From contig CM065650.1 in the NCBI GenBank assembly GCA_033220425.1, positions 682,001 through 746,000 of the forward strand: a DNA stretch of 64,000 nt, in the 5' to 3' direction. The translations under genes were made by a program, and so were the position numbers. The stretch is from Lepraria neglecta (lineage: Eukaryota; Ascomycota; Lecanoromycetes; Lecanorales; Stereocaulaceae). Below, in pieces: positions 44,310 through 55,900 of the stretch (position 1 is the stretch's first letter; the number at the start of each line of letters is the position of its first letter). The notes beneath the pieces were generated by a model. It ran no database searches. It was not told the origin of the DNA and saw only the letters and a program-made list of their open reading frames with translations.

Positions 44310-45577
44310 ATGATTGGGCGGTAGGGTTATTGATTGTACTAATATTATACATAAGTGCATGTTCCGCAAAGGAAGGATTCTGCGTGTACTCCTGACTCTG
44401 GACCCGTTTTCGTACTTCTCGCAGCCCGCGAGGAAGTCCAGGCGAAGGGCTGATCACTGAACTAAACTGACTTAAGCCACTGAAGATAGCGGCTCTTCCG
44501 GTGGTCTGAATTGCTTGTGAGGAAACACTGTGCCGTTTCCTAGTTGAGAGTTCTTTGCCGCCCATATACAGCCCCACCAGACCCTGAAGATGGAGAACGC
44601 TTCCGATGCTGATTGTAAAATGCTCTTGAAAAATCCTAGCGAATATTCGTCGAGTCCTGAATTCAGCTACAGGGAGGAAAGCCATTGGAGGGTGCAAAGC
44701 GCACGACCCTTTTGTTCAATGTTTCTGAAGTCATGTCTTCTTTAGCTAAGCGCTACGCTTTTGCGGCCTAACTGAAAAATCAAGCTCCTTTCTCACTCAT
44801 CATTGTTTCATATCAACACTGAGAATTGGAGTAGAGCAAAGACTTATCTGTTATGGCCTTCTAAAGAATAAATCCAGCGACCTCTGCCGGTATCCCGAAG
44901 CTGATTCTTTTTAGACAGGTAAGGTAGGTAGTTTAATATTTAGCTCTCCTGTTGACTTACATTAGAGACGTGAGCGCCGCAATGCTACGCTGACTTGTTA
45001 CAGTAGCCTCGAATCCTTCGCCCCCATTAAGTAAATCGTATAGTATTTCAGCCAAGTGGGAATTCAGACAAGATCTTTATTCTTTTGGGTCATTGGCACC
45101 ACCCAATTCCTACGAAATGGTCCGCAGCACAAGCATGTACCAACCACATCCCGCACATCGCGCTTTCAGAACTGCGAGTATCCTTTTAATTTCTTTGAGT
45201 TTACACGGCTGGTACTTGGCGACTTCCAGGTGCCTAGATCGCAGCGAATATCGGACAGTGCCGCCGTCACTATTTCGGCAGCAAGGCTATAAAGATGCTT
45301 GTCGCCCGTCCATGAGTCTAGTCTAAGTCTTTGAACTGCGTTTCGATTCCTTCAGGAATTAAACCTCTAGAATATGAAGCTACGCCGCTACAGCTGAGCA
45401 ATAATGCAGCTACTGGTAAGCACTCAGCATGAAGATTTCTTATCTGTCTTGATTGCGTTGTATGAGATCTGTTCCGCAAAAGCCCAGAGTTGGGCTTGGA
45501 AAAATTCAAATCGGAATCTTTCTAGTCCATTGTTCTTCGCATGCCTTCGATTTATGGTCTTTGAACTCATTCAGACG
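44310..45577. other. Intergenic, 1.3 kb, partly AT-rich
   Basis: Separates the core gene block from the accessory region. Minus-strand frames over the MIC60 3' end (44272-44697) are shadows. The segment 44860-45060 is AT-rich. No gene, repeat end or RNA gene was recognised. Confidence 0.45.
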
Positions 45578-48345
45578 ATGAGAATCATGCAGCACTTGTA
45601 CCCAATATTGTGGCTTCTCTCCGTCCTAAACATAGCTGGTACTGCTGCTACTCTTGGAGTCCCCCAAACACTTGACCGACCTACCTTGAAGCCTTATCCT
45701 ACGAGTATATTACCTGTCAGTCTTTCTAGTCTGTGGTATCCGTCGCCAAGGAAAACGCAGAAGCATGCGCTAATAATTGCAACCTCGAGGGTTTCAATAT
45801 TGATGTTTACTACTGGCCAGAGCCCCAGGCAAATACATCCTGACCGAGCATCATCGGAAGTAACACCGTTCAACCGTTGCAGGGGTGCACGACAGACCAG
45901 CACGGAATATACTGGGGCTGTATGGCTCAGAATCTAGCTTCCAGCTAGACTCATATAATAACGGCTTTGCTTACGACTATCGGGTCAGTTTCCATCAAGG
46001 TGTCATTGTACAATCCGTGGTCGTCACAACCTTGTAGCCCGGACTCTTTAATTTCAAAACCTTCGAGCACTGCGCCCATTGAAGCCCGCGGATCATCTCC
46101 ATCTATCAATGTCCGTGGTCACTCCTTGGTCAACAATTAGTCGAAACAGCAGCCCCCCGATAAACATTGTGGTATCGGACAATTTTACGTTGTAAGTCCC
46201 TGACTGCATTTCTCATCAAACCCAATTTGACACTAAGAGCACCAGCACTTCGCTATAAATTTACGCCAATTTTCATGATATTTCCACAAGTGAAGGTGGA
46301 GCCATGGTGCTAATCGCTGTAGGCACTGGCCCTTTGGAGTCCAGTACCCGAGCCCAACTGCACCAGTTCAAGCATTTCAAAAGCGGTGCTGACTTTCATT
46401 CCCGGCCAACTGTCAACCCTTGCTGGAAACAACAGCAACAACACTTTGGGTTATGGTGACTTCGTAACGAAGGCGTTCAGTTTTGCTAACCTGCCATGCC
46501 CACCTCAGGCTGTAATGGTGCGTCTGACAATTTATAGGAGACATGTCCGATAGCCAATGCTCTCGCAGGAAGAAGATTGTGCAAGCCCGAGCCTGGCGAA
46601 CCGTATCGTCCTGCCATTGCCCTACATCACGACGTAGTGGGCTTGAATCCAAGATTTCGGAATTGTGGAGGCGTCCTTTTCAAGGCCTATGATCCTCCGA
46701 GGACCCTGGTCCCCGCGAACGTATTAGCTCTTGTTACCATTAGGGGCAAACCTCAATCTGCTTCAATAGCACCAATGCCGAGTCCCAGTCATGATTCTGA
46801 CCCTGAAGAAACGATGTCCAGCAATGATGTGCCACCTGCTTCCACAACTATGGAGGCTCCGAAGGCGGCCCATCCCGGACCTGGTTTGGGAAATCAAGGT
46901 TTGAATAAGAAACCTAGCTCATCTACTGGGACTGATAGTGATCATGGGAAAGATACGGATCTACCAAGCACCAATTCACCCGGCGCCACGCGCGGTGATC
47001 CGCCACAAAAAGCGAATTCAAGGCCCAATTCAGAGAAGCATGGGGATCCTAAGCAAGGAAATGATCCAAAAACCTCTAGTCCGCCAATAAATACTGATAG
47101 GGATCACGCATCAGACGCCGATCAAAGCTCTGACACTCCGAGCAGTAAAAAGGGGGACCCGAAACAAGAAGCAGACATGACAGCCCCCAATCCACCCGCT
47201 GCCACTGTTGTGGGTCCTGAACCAGACGCAGACCCAAAGTCTGACCCTCAAAGCAATACAAGTACAGAACCTGGACAAGGGGCGGACTTGGCCAGCCCAA
47301 ACTTATCAAGCACCACTAATGAAGATCCCGGGCAAGAAGCGGGCTCGACCCGCCCAAACTTATCGAGCCCCATTAATAGAGTTTCTGGATCCGGAGCAGG
47401 TACACAGCCTGGCTCTCTGAGCGATACAAGCGGAAATCCTTAGCAAGGAGTGGTTTCGAATCTAGACCTTGACAACACTTCCGCTGTGAATCCCGGACGA
47501 CCGGTGGATACCACTCAGCTTAACGATTCAGAGTAGATGGGTAATCCAGCCGAAAGCGGTGGAGATCCTGAGCAAAGTTCCGAGAATGCTCAAGGCAATA
47601 CTCCTGCTATTGACAATCAAATTGCAGGTCAAGCCGCCACTGTCAATGGCCAAGTTTCGCAGCCGCTGTCCAATAATGCCATCTCGATTGCCGGTACAAC
47701 CTTGACACCTGGTGGAGCCCCGACCACAGTTTCAGATGTTCCAATATCTCTTGAGCCATCTGCGATTGCGGTTGGTAGCAGCTCACTTCCCATCGCCGCC
47801 GTAGCTGACCGACTTTGGATTCCTGGGCAGGTAACTACCCTAGACAGCCAAGTCATGAAGCCAGTCTCCAAAGCTGAAGTCTCGATTGCTGGTGCGACTC
47901 TTAGTCCTGGCGCTCCTGAAATCACTGTATCCGGCACACCAATATCCCCTGGCTCGAATGCTTTGATTCTTGGCACCAGCGCAGTCCCACTTCAAACCGA
48001 ACTTCCACAACAACCCATCATCACTGTCGCTGGCCACATCTCCACGGCTGCACCTACAGGTTGCTCAATAGCTGGTACTACAATCTCACCTGGCGTCCAG
48101 GCTGTAGATATTGCTGGCACAGCTGTCTCCCTGGACGCTTCGTCGCACTTGTAGATTGGATTTTCGACTGGCAATTTAGGTGAGACCGCCGCATCAGCAA
48201 CTCCTCAGGTCTTGACAGTGGCAGGCCAGGCTTTTGCTGCCAATCCGACTGCTGTCGAAATCGCAGGCTTCACTTTGACTCTGGGAGGTTGCTCGCTCTC
48301 GCTGTTTTGTCCCGGCAATTTTAAGCGACGGAGGGTCGGTTGAGT
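45578..48345 (+). pseudogene. Secreted repeat-glycoprotein gene, copy A, damaged and lacking its C-terminal end
   Basis: A member of a large secreted fungal glycoprotein family. The ATG at 45578 opens a signal peptide (MQHLYPILWLLSVLNIAG). In changing frames follow family landmarks: ACANNCNLEGFNIDVYYWPE, VSLYNPWSS, FIPGQLSTLAGN, FANLPCPPQA, PEPGEPYRPAIAL and FKAYDPPRTLVPANVLAL, then a Ser/Pro/Asp linker and four modules of the type ISIAGTTLTPG..TVSGTPIS (47670-48300). From 46577 to 48345 one frame is open except for TAG at 47441, 47534 and 48152, each derivable from CAG. The expected C-terminal tail is missing here but a matching piece lies at 51560-51819. No intron set restores a full frame that I can find, so I treat it as a pseudogene, though homopolymer sequencing errors may add to the damage. 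Confidence 0.7.
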
Positions 48346-48360
48346 TGCGATTGCTTGGTT

Positions 48361-48405
48361 AGCTTAGTTAGCTTAGTTAGCTTAGTTAGCTTAGTTAGCT
48401 TAGTA
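48361..48405 (+). repeat. 9-bp tandem repeat (agcttagtt), five units
   Basis: Four perfect units of agcttagtt and a fifth ending in a. It is not telomeric (fungal TTAGGG). It lies right at the point where homology to the secreted-glycoprotein family stops, the left edge of the possible inserted segment. Confidence 0.9.
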
Positions 48406-48729
48406 TTTAGTTAGTGTCCCCTACCAGAAGAATCCATCCTTCCTTCTACCTACATCCAAGCTTTGTTAAATTGGTTGGGCCTGGAATTCTTCTAGTGAAG
48501 CTATCCCGAATTAGGTAAAGTCACTCTCTTCTTGCAAGTACTCGTTGATAGGAGGAAACAGGCACTTGCTTAGCTAAGCACAAAAAAACCTTTAGTACCA
48601 CTTTTTAGCTAGACAAAATTCAACTAAGTTACACCACAAAAAGTCAGTCCAAATTTTCTTCATCGTACATATTCGGGGAATTATCACTTGGAGAGTCCTT
48701 CGGTCTGCCTTTTGTCCTTGCCAGAAGCG

Positions 48730-50121
48730 ATGGACTTCGGGATACACACTGGGTATGAAGGCTTCAATCCTCGTCAGCCTTCTAGCCAAGGTCCAGCCTT
48801 TCAGTCGCTCTCTAGAACCTCTTATTCTACTCCCTCGCCATTCCTGAAACTGCCGTCACCACGAAAGATAACGCCACTACGAGATATCCAGCGTGCACCT
48901 CTTCTGAAGCAAAATGTCTTACCAACTACCAGTCCTCCTATCGCGTCGAATCATCCAGCAACCCCTCCTGAAAGCCCACTCAAGATGTTGACGCCTTTAG
49001 ACCTTACAACATACGAGGCAAGACTTAAAGAGTGTGTCCTCGCCACCAAGGAACACAGAAAACAGAAGTTCATACCTTTCAATAGTGTGGAACGAGTACA
49101 AATGCCAGCAAGTTATTTTCGAAAGCTGGATAAAGCTATTGGTGATGATGGACTTGATCTTCGGTATACTCTTTAGACCTTAATATGCAAATTATAATAG
49201 CTAACATGACTTGTTTCAGCTGGCCATCTATCTCCTTCAACTCCCGAACTTCTACTGGGATTATTCAATGGATGCCCTCACCTGTTCACGAGAGTCTTGC
49301 GTCTCCCTTCTCTGAAAGCAATGCTGTTGCTAAACAGGACCTTCGGTCTGAAGTAGCGGGGCAAACCGAGGTTGTAGGGAATCAAAGAGTAGGAGCGGCC
49401 CTTGCAGGGGCTTACGACGGTAGTAGGAAGGAAGCAGACGTGCTGTTCAAGTACGAAGGACAAGATAATAAAGTCTTATACACCGCTGTGGTTGAAATTG
49501 GTCTCTCAGAAACATACAAAGAACTTATTGACGACGTCAAGCTATGGATAGAAGGAAACAAGCATATGAGGACTGTGATTCTGATTAAAGTGGAGGAGAA
49601 TCATCTATACTCTTCCCCTACCCGCAAACTGGAAGATGATGAGGTCAAGGACCTTGGGTTCCCTGATCACAGATGTCTTGATACTTCTATGGTCAGTCTT
49701 AAAGATCCGAACAACAGCTTTGGCCCGCTCCAGATAAACGATTTGGTTTGGGTTGGTGAGATGGGTGTGTTTCTCGAGATATGGAAGAGAGATACTGTGA
49801 ACGGAGAGGCGAAGCAGCAGGGAACTCGATCAGTAAGCTGTACTTCTTTTCTTCTATTCAGCTATAATGTATACTAACTCGGTTTTATTATAGTATTTTG
49901 TTCCGGATAATCCAACTACGGAGCTTGACCTTAAGTTGAGCGACTTCTACCCTCTCGATGCTATAGACGGGGGAAACACAAGGTTTCCATTGACCTTCGA
50001 TCGGCTGAAGCTTCATTTGATAAAAGCTCGTAAGGAGCTAGCAGTGGAGCGTTGTCATGACGTGCTTCTAGCAATTGCCAATCGTGAAGACAACGTTAAA
50101 GATAGAGATTACATTCCCTAG
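48730..50121 (+). CDS. PD-(D/E)XK nuclease-like fungal protein
   Basis: Exons 48730-49163, 49220-49832 and 49894-50121 give 424 residues and join in phase (..[13 protein letters not shown].., ..GTRSYFVPDNP..). The N-terminus is Ser/Pro-rich; the central domain reads [20 protein letters not shown] then [20 protein letters not shown] and [20 protein letters not shown]. An acidic residue before a strand, then E-x-G at the end of the next strand, then a helix with Ser-Glu, is the layout of fungal PD-(D/E)XK-fold proteins, here with Gly in place of the catalytic Lys, so activity is uncertain. Genes of this type are often multicopy and patchily distributed in fungi. It looks intact and sits between two halves of a split secreted-glycoprotein gene. 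Confidence 0.6.
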
Positions 50122-50236
50122 CAAGTTAAAATGACAAGAATGATATCGAGTTCATTGCGTTTATCTGACGTATAATCATTAAACTTGTAGCATGCTATGA
50201 CTACTTAGTGTACCTACCCATAGGGCCTCCTACGTC

Positions 50237-51545
50237 TCACACTACTGCGATTCCTGGGTGCCGGACCTGACAGCCCTGTTGAGCCTGCCTATCACTTTCC
50301 GCACCACATCGCAAACACCACCCCACCGCATCCCGGTACGTCTCCCCCATCGACTCCCCCAGTCTTGGCAAAAAATCATCTATCCACAGCCGTTGCTGCT
50401 GTTTCGGCGTGACTGAATCAAGGCGCTCATTGCCCATGTGGCTTAGAGGTTTCCAGAGGCCGATCTCGAGCAAGACTAGGCCGAGGCTGTAGTATTCGAA
50501 GAGTGGGTTGAAAGAGATGCCTTGGGTGTAGTTGTGGTGTTGGTAGTGGATTTGTTGCGGGTCGGTGGAGGGACCTTAGGTGAGGGCTTTTGGCGTGTTT
50601 TGGCGGCTGTGGTTGAAGCCGATGAGGCACCATGCAGTCAGATCGACTGTGATGTTTTCTTTTGCCTTCATTGGCAGGGCAAGAGCTGGGAAATATGACG
50701 TCGATATTAAAATTGTTCTTGCGTCATTGTTTTCGACTTCGAGAGTCCTCGATAGTGTTGTTTTCGTGAAACGTTTTTTAAGGAAACCTACTTTTCCCTT
50801 CTGCTGGTAAGAGAGCATACGCTCCTGAGGTAGAGGTAACAGCGATGTTTCTGGCCTTGTTTCTTGTTTTAGAGGCTCGGTATTGAAGAAAATGATATTG
50901 TATAATGAGATATTTTTATGCAACCAGTCGGCCTTGTAAAATTGCAGAATGCAGTGCACCAAGTAGCGTGCGAGATTGAACAGGTCACCGAGAAATGGTC
51001 TGCGATGGGCACGCATAAAATGTTTGAGCGAGGTAGGCCGAGCGTGAGGGGGTAAGTCTGGAGGGAATTCGTATATCATCCCGAACGCGTGGCGGGCCAA
51101 ATCATGAAAATATCCTGTACATCGGAGGACGTGGAGACTCAGTTGAAGTTAAGGTTGGTTGAAGAGCTCAGCTACAGCCTCAAGGCGATCGTAGCCCTCA
51201 TCACGGGCAGCTTGAGATTCCCAGTAGGCTTGGTAAACCCGCCATTCCACCAATACGCTTTGGCTGGTTCCATTGTCTGAGTTTGTCATTAAACCGAGAC
51301 TGTGCGATCCGAATGAGCGTTCTATGGGGACATTGGCTTCTCTCAACAGACGCCTTATCTTGTTAGACACATCATGGTCCACCTCCCAGGTCATCTGTTT
51401 GATGGCGGCCAAAAGTGCCAGATTCTCATAGTCGGGGTCAGCACTAAACCGTTCGCTTGTCTGGCCCAGGACCTCAAGGTTCTCGCTATCCAGCATACGG
51501 CCGTCGAGAGATCTAGAAAAGCTCTATCTTGTGTCCATGTGCTGC
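50237..51545 (-). pseudogene. Kinase-like domain gene (HeLo/prion-associated type), 5'-truncated, in-frame stops
   Basis: A minus-strand frame resembling fungal kinase-like domains that accompany HeLo-type N-domains in self/non-self proteins: TGYFHDLARHAFGMIYEFPP, DLFNLARYLVHCILQFYKAD, WLHKNISLYNIIFF (HRD-like region with Asn for Asp), CLIGFNHSRQNTP (a DFG-like position) and GPSTDPQQIHYQHHNYTQGI, then YYSLGLVLLEIGLWKPLSHM. The frame is continuous except for TAA at 51149-51151 and at 50576-50578; both could arise from CAA. The expected N-terminal domain is lacking; similarity fades near 51545. The altered catalytic motifs suggest a pseudokinase even before the stops. It is transcribed toward the nuclease-like gene. 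Confidence 0.6.
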
Positions 51546-51559
51546 GCCCCCGGGCATTC

Positions 51560-51819
51560 TAGCACGACAGTTAGTGAGACCCGGGCGCTACTGGATTCCC
51601 CCTGGCGGGTTGGTGGGGGACTCGAAAACTGTTCCCGTTGAGATTTCAATTGCAGGGCCAGGTAGGCTGATAATGGGAGAGTTCAGCTCCACAAGATCGC
51701 CGGGTACTAGCAACAGTGCACAGGCTTTTGAAGGTAGTGCGAAGCCTCTGCGTACCACTTTTCCGCGGAAGCTCATGATGCTACTAATTTCAGCATCTCT
51801 GATACTGCTGCAGATTTGA
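51560..51819 (+). pseudogene. C-terminal fragment of a secreted repeat glycoprotein (probable lost tail of copy A)
   Basis: The frame contains VGDSKTVPVEISIAGPGRLI, MGEFSSTRSPG, AFEGSAKPL and a hydrophobic end (RKLMMLLISASLILLQI). It parallels the end of copy B (LGSKTIPLETSAGGSDGLIM, AIEGKAKALQ, then a hydrophobic end at 56215). A short linker and a hydrophobic terminus suggest a GPI-anchor signal. It has no start codon of its own that makes sense and is on the same strand as copy A, whose modules break off at about 48300. I infer it is the displaced 3' end of copy A. Confidence 0.55.
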
Positions 51820-52989
51820 AAGATCGAACCCATATACTATACTGCGTTATATTACTATCAAGGTTAGAAGATGACGGGGGATACAGTAATAGGATATGGG
51901 AATGGACACCGAGAGGCTTGTTTTGAAAAAACGCCAGGGAAACCAAATCCTTGGTGACGAGGTGTGTGAGTACTTGGCATCATTTTAGATTTGAGCAAGT
52001 CCTACAAGTTTGCCATAGCTAGTTGTCAATATTGCTCGTTGGCAAGACGCGAAATATCCAAGACGCTTGCCGCTAAAGATGTGGGGTCTGTTCGTATTGG
52101 CGCCTGAGTTTAGGATGTTTCCTAGACTAACCCGGCCCTAAACCGTAGTACTAGGGAGCTCCCGTTAGGGGCCGCTGCAGCAGAACTTTCATGGAATTCA
52201 CATCATACTTCCCTCGTTCCTATTAATTTTCGGCTAGATTTCCAATAACAAAAAACCACGAAGTACGACGTGTACGCTCCTCTCGATTGATTTAACTAGG
52301 CTGCTATCACCTTCATGCAATTGCCTATATCATAAGCGCACGGGGGCAAAGAATGAGACGTCTCGATGATCGAGTTGAAAACCAAGGCAGCCCGCGGCTT
52401 CTGCGGGAATATGGGTGGTATGTTGTCTCATCAATTCGGCTGAGAATAAATGCACTTAGCTATCTCTATCGAAATTGGAAGTGGTGGCGGTGTGTGTTGA
52501 AGCGAGTGTACTTTCATTACGGCTATTCAGCAGCTTCGGATGCGAGAAAATAGCACGTGGCTTCGTGTTTAGATCGTAAGTTGCCCTTGCGACGGTCGGT
52601 TAGTCCTAAGATCTGAGTCTGCATTGGTTCGCGACGAACGCGGCTGGTTGGCTCTGGACAAAAGGAAAATAAAATCGTCAGCCTCGCCGCGTGATGTGAT
52701 ATTCGTGCGCTTGAATAACACTTTGATGGGCTGAAAGTTCTATTTGGGTTTTGTCGCATCGGCAACACTGAAGTCGGAAGGCTGTGCACGCCACAATGCT
52801 GCTACAGCTTCAAAGCGAGTTCTCGTCAGATAAAGCGTCGGGAATCTCGGTAGGTAAAACTAGGTCCAGAGTTTCACGGAGTTCTAAAATGAAACCTTCT
52901 CGCTGTTCTTTGACATTACAACTTCGACGAGACATCTAATTCTGCCTCATTAAGCCTTCGTTCCGCTCATTCGTCAGGCCGCACAACCA
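51820..52989. other. Intergenic, 1.2 kb
   Basis: No gene is supported. The frame 52353-52553 is Arg/Tyr/Trp-rich with no family pattern. The right 150 bp presumably held the promoter of copy B. Confidence 0.4.
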
Positions 52990-55900
52990 ATGTTCTGCTC
53001 CACTGCAATGTTGTGGCTCTTCCTCATTCTCAACTTCTACAGCGCTGCCTCTAGCTATATTGGCCCAACTCCCTGAATGCTCTATGGGAGACTTCTTAAT
53101 AATTCTTTGGCTCTCATAACGATAGGATCTGCGGCGAGCTCTAGGGTATACAAGAGCTCCAAGAGCCAGACTAACATCACTACTGCGACAATGTCTGAGT
53201 TGTTGGCCTGTCAACCGGAACTCTACGAAGCAGAAGCTGGAGGCGAAGCTGGCGAGCAAGAGCCTCAAAGATGCGGATATGGGACGCCTCAGTGCGTGTA
53301 CCAATGTATGCCTCCTGCCACTGGACGGCAACCTTCGAACGCCACCGAACGACTGCCATCGAACACCACCGGACGGCTACCGTCGAATGCCACTAGTCGA
53401 CCACCGTCCCAGTCCGCTTCTTTCCTCAAGGATGTATGCCGGCTATGGGATGACTCCTGCTTAGGGAATAGGACATTAGCACTGAATGAGTTCTTTGGAA
53501 GCATTAATAAAACGGAAATATTGAATGATGTCAGGAGCTTTGCGAACGCCTCGTTGAATTGTACAGTAATAAATTGGATGAGATCGCCCCAATGCATGTT
53601 AAGTAGCATGGAGTGGCTTGCGTCAAAGGGGCTGCCAACGGATGCATTCAATACTGCATTAGATGATGGAGGTAATTGTTGCCATCAATGTAATCTATTG
53701 GTGGGGATGTGGAGACCTACTACTAGCCAGAACTCAACGCGGATAAATCCTGTTTGAGCACTATCGGGAACAGTACAAACCCCCCTTGTCTGGAGCTACG
53801 ACGGACCCGACAAATCCCACCTTCACTTACTGGAGCTGTCCAGATCGAAGCTTGCAGCAGGGATATCTCATGACTGCTACAGCGGCGACTGTTGGAGGTG
53901 GTGTTGTTGTCAAGTTATCACTTTACAATCCATGGTCCCCAGCACATCAGTGTCCGAGAACCACATCGACTGCGATACACTCTATTCCTAGACCTGTCGA
54001 GCAACGTGAATCGAATGCAGCGGTTCGTAGCCGTAATCTTACTTTGGTCAAATCCATAAGTATGACCCATGATACGGTCTGGCAATTGCTACTAGTGCGT
54101 CGGGAAACTCCACATTGTGAGTTTTTGGGTTGTTCTATTAGGCCCTGCTAAGAGTATTAGCACTTCTCCATCGGTATACGCCAAGTTTTACAATATGATT
54201 GCTAGGAATTCGTGCGGGGCTTCAACAGTCGCCGAAACAATGCTTGCTTTCTCTCCGGGGGAATTATCCATACTCGCTGGACATTCTAAAGAAGATAATT
54301 TTTATTTATCCTCATTCTCAACAAACCAATTCGATTTTGGGGATCTACCCTGTCGTACGTTATAATTTCTTGAAACTGCTTCTCCTTGTATACAACATAC
54401 GTACGTCGACTCACGAGACGAACCTTGGAAGCCAGACGAGTTTCCAGCTCTTGATTTATATCTTCGGTCTCAGAATTCATTTTAAAAGGCAATGCTAACT
54501 CTGAGACCATTCAGCCCACAGAGCTTAATGGTACGACTGAAGCCCGAGTCTCCCCGGACAAGGTATCCTGCTAACATCTACCCAGGAACAAAATTGGTAC
54601 AGTCCTGAGCCTGGCGAGCCATACCGTCCTCTGATTGCTATTCCTTAGCAAGTAAGCCACATTAATTCGTTCTTCAAGAGTTGTACGGGTCTTTTGTTTA
54701 CGGCTTATGACGGGGCAAGCGCCCTAACCACAGCAGCAGCATTGGCTCTAATGATTACCGCCACGGATGCTCAAGCTTCATATACTCCGCCCATGCCAAG
54801 TGCTACTCAAAATACTGGGCCTTTAGACTTCTCCTATAAAACAACCGCCAGCGACCCCTCCACCCTCCCCTGCGCAGACTTGGAGCCCGTCACAAACGGG
54901 ACAGTCAACAATACTCGGCTCAACCCCTCAGTCGGCAGGCGCTGATGGAGACAGCCAGCAGAACACCGACCTAACATACCCCAATGCTCTTGACAATAGA
55001 GGTGGGATTCCTGGGGAAGGAATAAATCTCGGTACTGGTGTATAGAGCGATAATGATGACCTTGGGGAAGGAATGGTCTCAAAGCCCGGTCATCCTAGCG
55101 ATTATAATGCAGGCCCAGGACAGACAGCGGCTCCAAACAGCTTTAGCGTACCCGAGCAAACACAGGACCTAGAGATGGACACTCGAGGCTCGTTACAAGA
55201 ACAGGGCAGCACTTTGATTCCACAGAGGATGAGCCTTGCTCCAGGCGACCATGCTGCAGGGGAAGCCGCCACTTTCAACGGGCAACTAGCACAGCCACTC
55301 TCCAATGGCGTCTCTGCTGCCGGTACGACGTTGGCTCTAGCCGCTCCAGCGATTATTTTATCCGGTACTGCTATAGCCCGTGGCCCATCTGATCTTGTTG
55401 AAGGCACAAATCCCATCCTTCCCGCAACAGAGGTCCCAGAGCAACTGGCCACAGGTGTCGCTGGATCAATTGTATCTGTCGGTACAAGTAACGTGGCCCT
55501 TGGCAGCAGCACCTACGCTCTACCCGCAGCTACAGGGCCTGAGCCTGTCGCTCTGAGTACACTTGCTCCTCTTTCAGTTGGGGGCCAGGCTGCACAATAT
55601 GATCCAGGGCCGGCTGGTGGAGTACTTATAGGTGATCAAACTATTGGACAGGGGAGTCAAGCTACCATTTCAGGCACGGTATCTGTTGGTGCTAGCAACC
55701 TGAACATCGACGGCAGTACATACGCTCTTCCCGTTCCCACAGCCGCGGTAATATCGGTTGGTTCCGGCAATATGATGGTTGGCGATAGCGTACATGCCCT
55801 CCCTGTTGACCTAGACGTTATACCACTTGAGGTTCCGGTGCCGGTTTCGATTGATGGCCAGGTTGTACAACAAGCTTCGGACGGTGGAATCGTTGTGGCG

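Noticed and set aside
44272-44697. Minus-strand open frame overlapping the 3' end of MIC60
   Set aside because: Shadow of the MIC60 reading frame and its 3' region; no motif and no start context.
48361-48405. Internal telomere repeat
   Set aside because: The unit is agcttagtt, not TTAGGG; a simple tandem repeat.
52353-52553. Open frame of 66 codons between the glycoprotein pieces
   Set aside because: Trp/Tyr/Arg-rich with no start context, motif or match to the flanking family.
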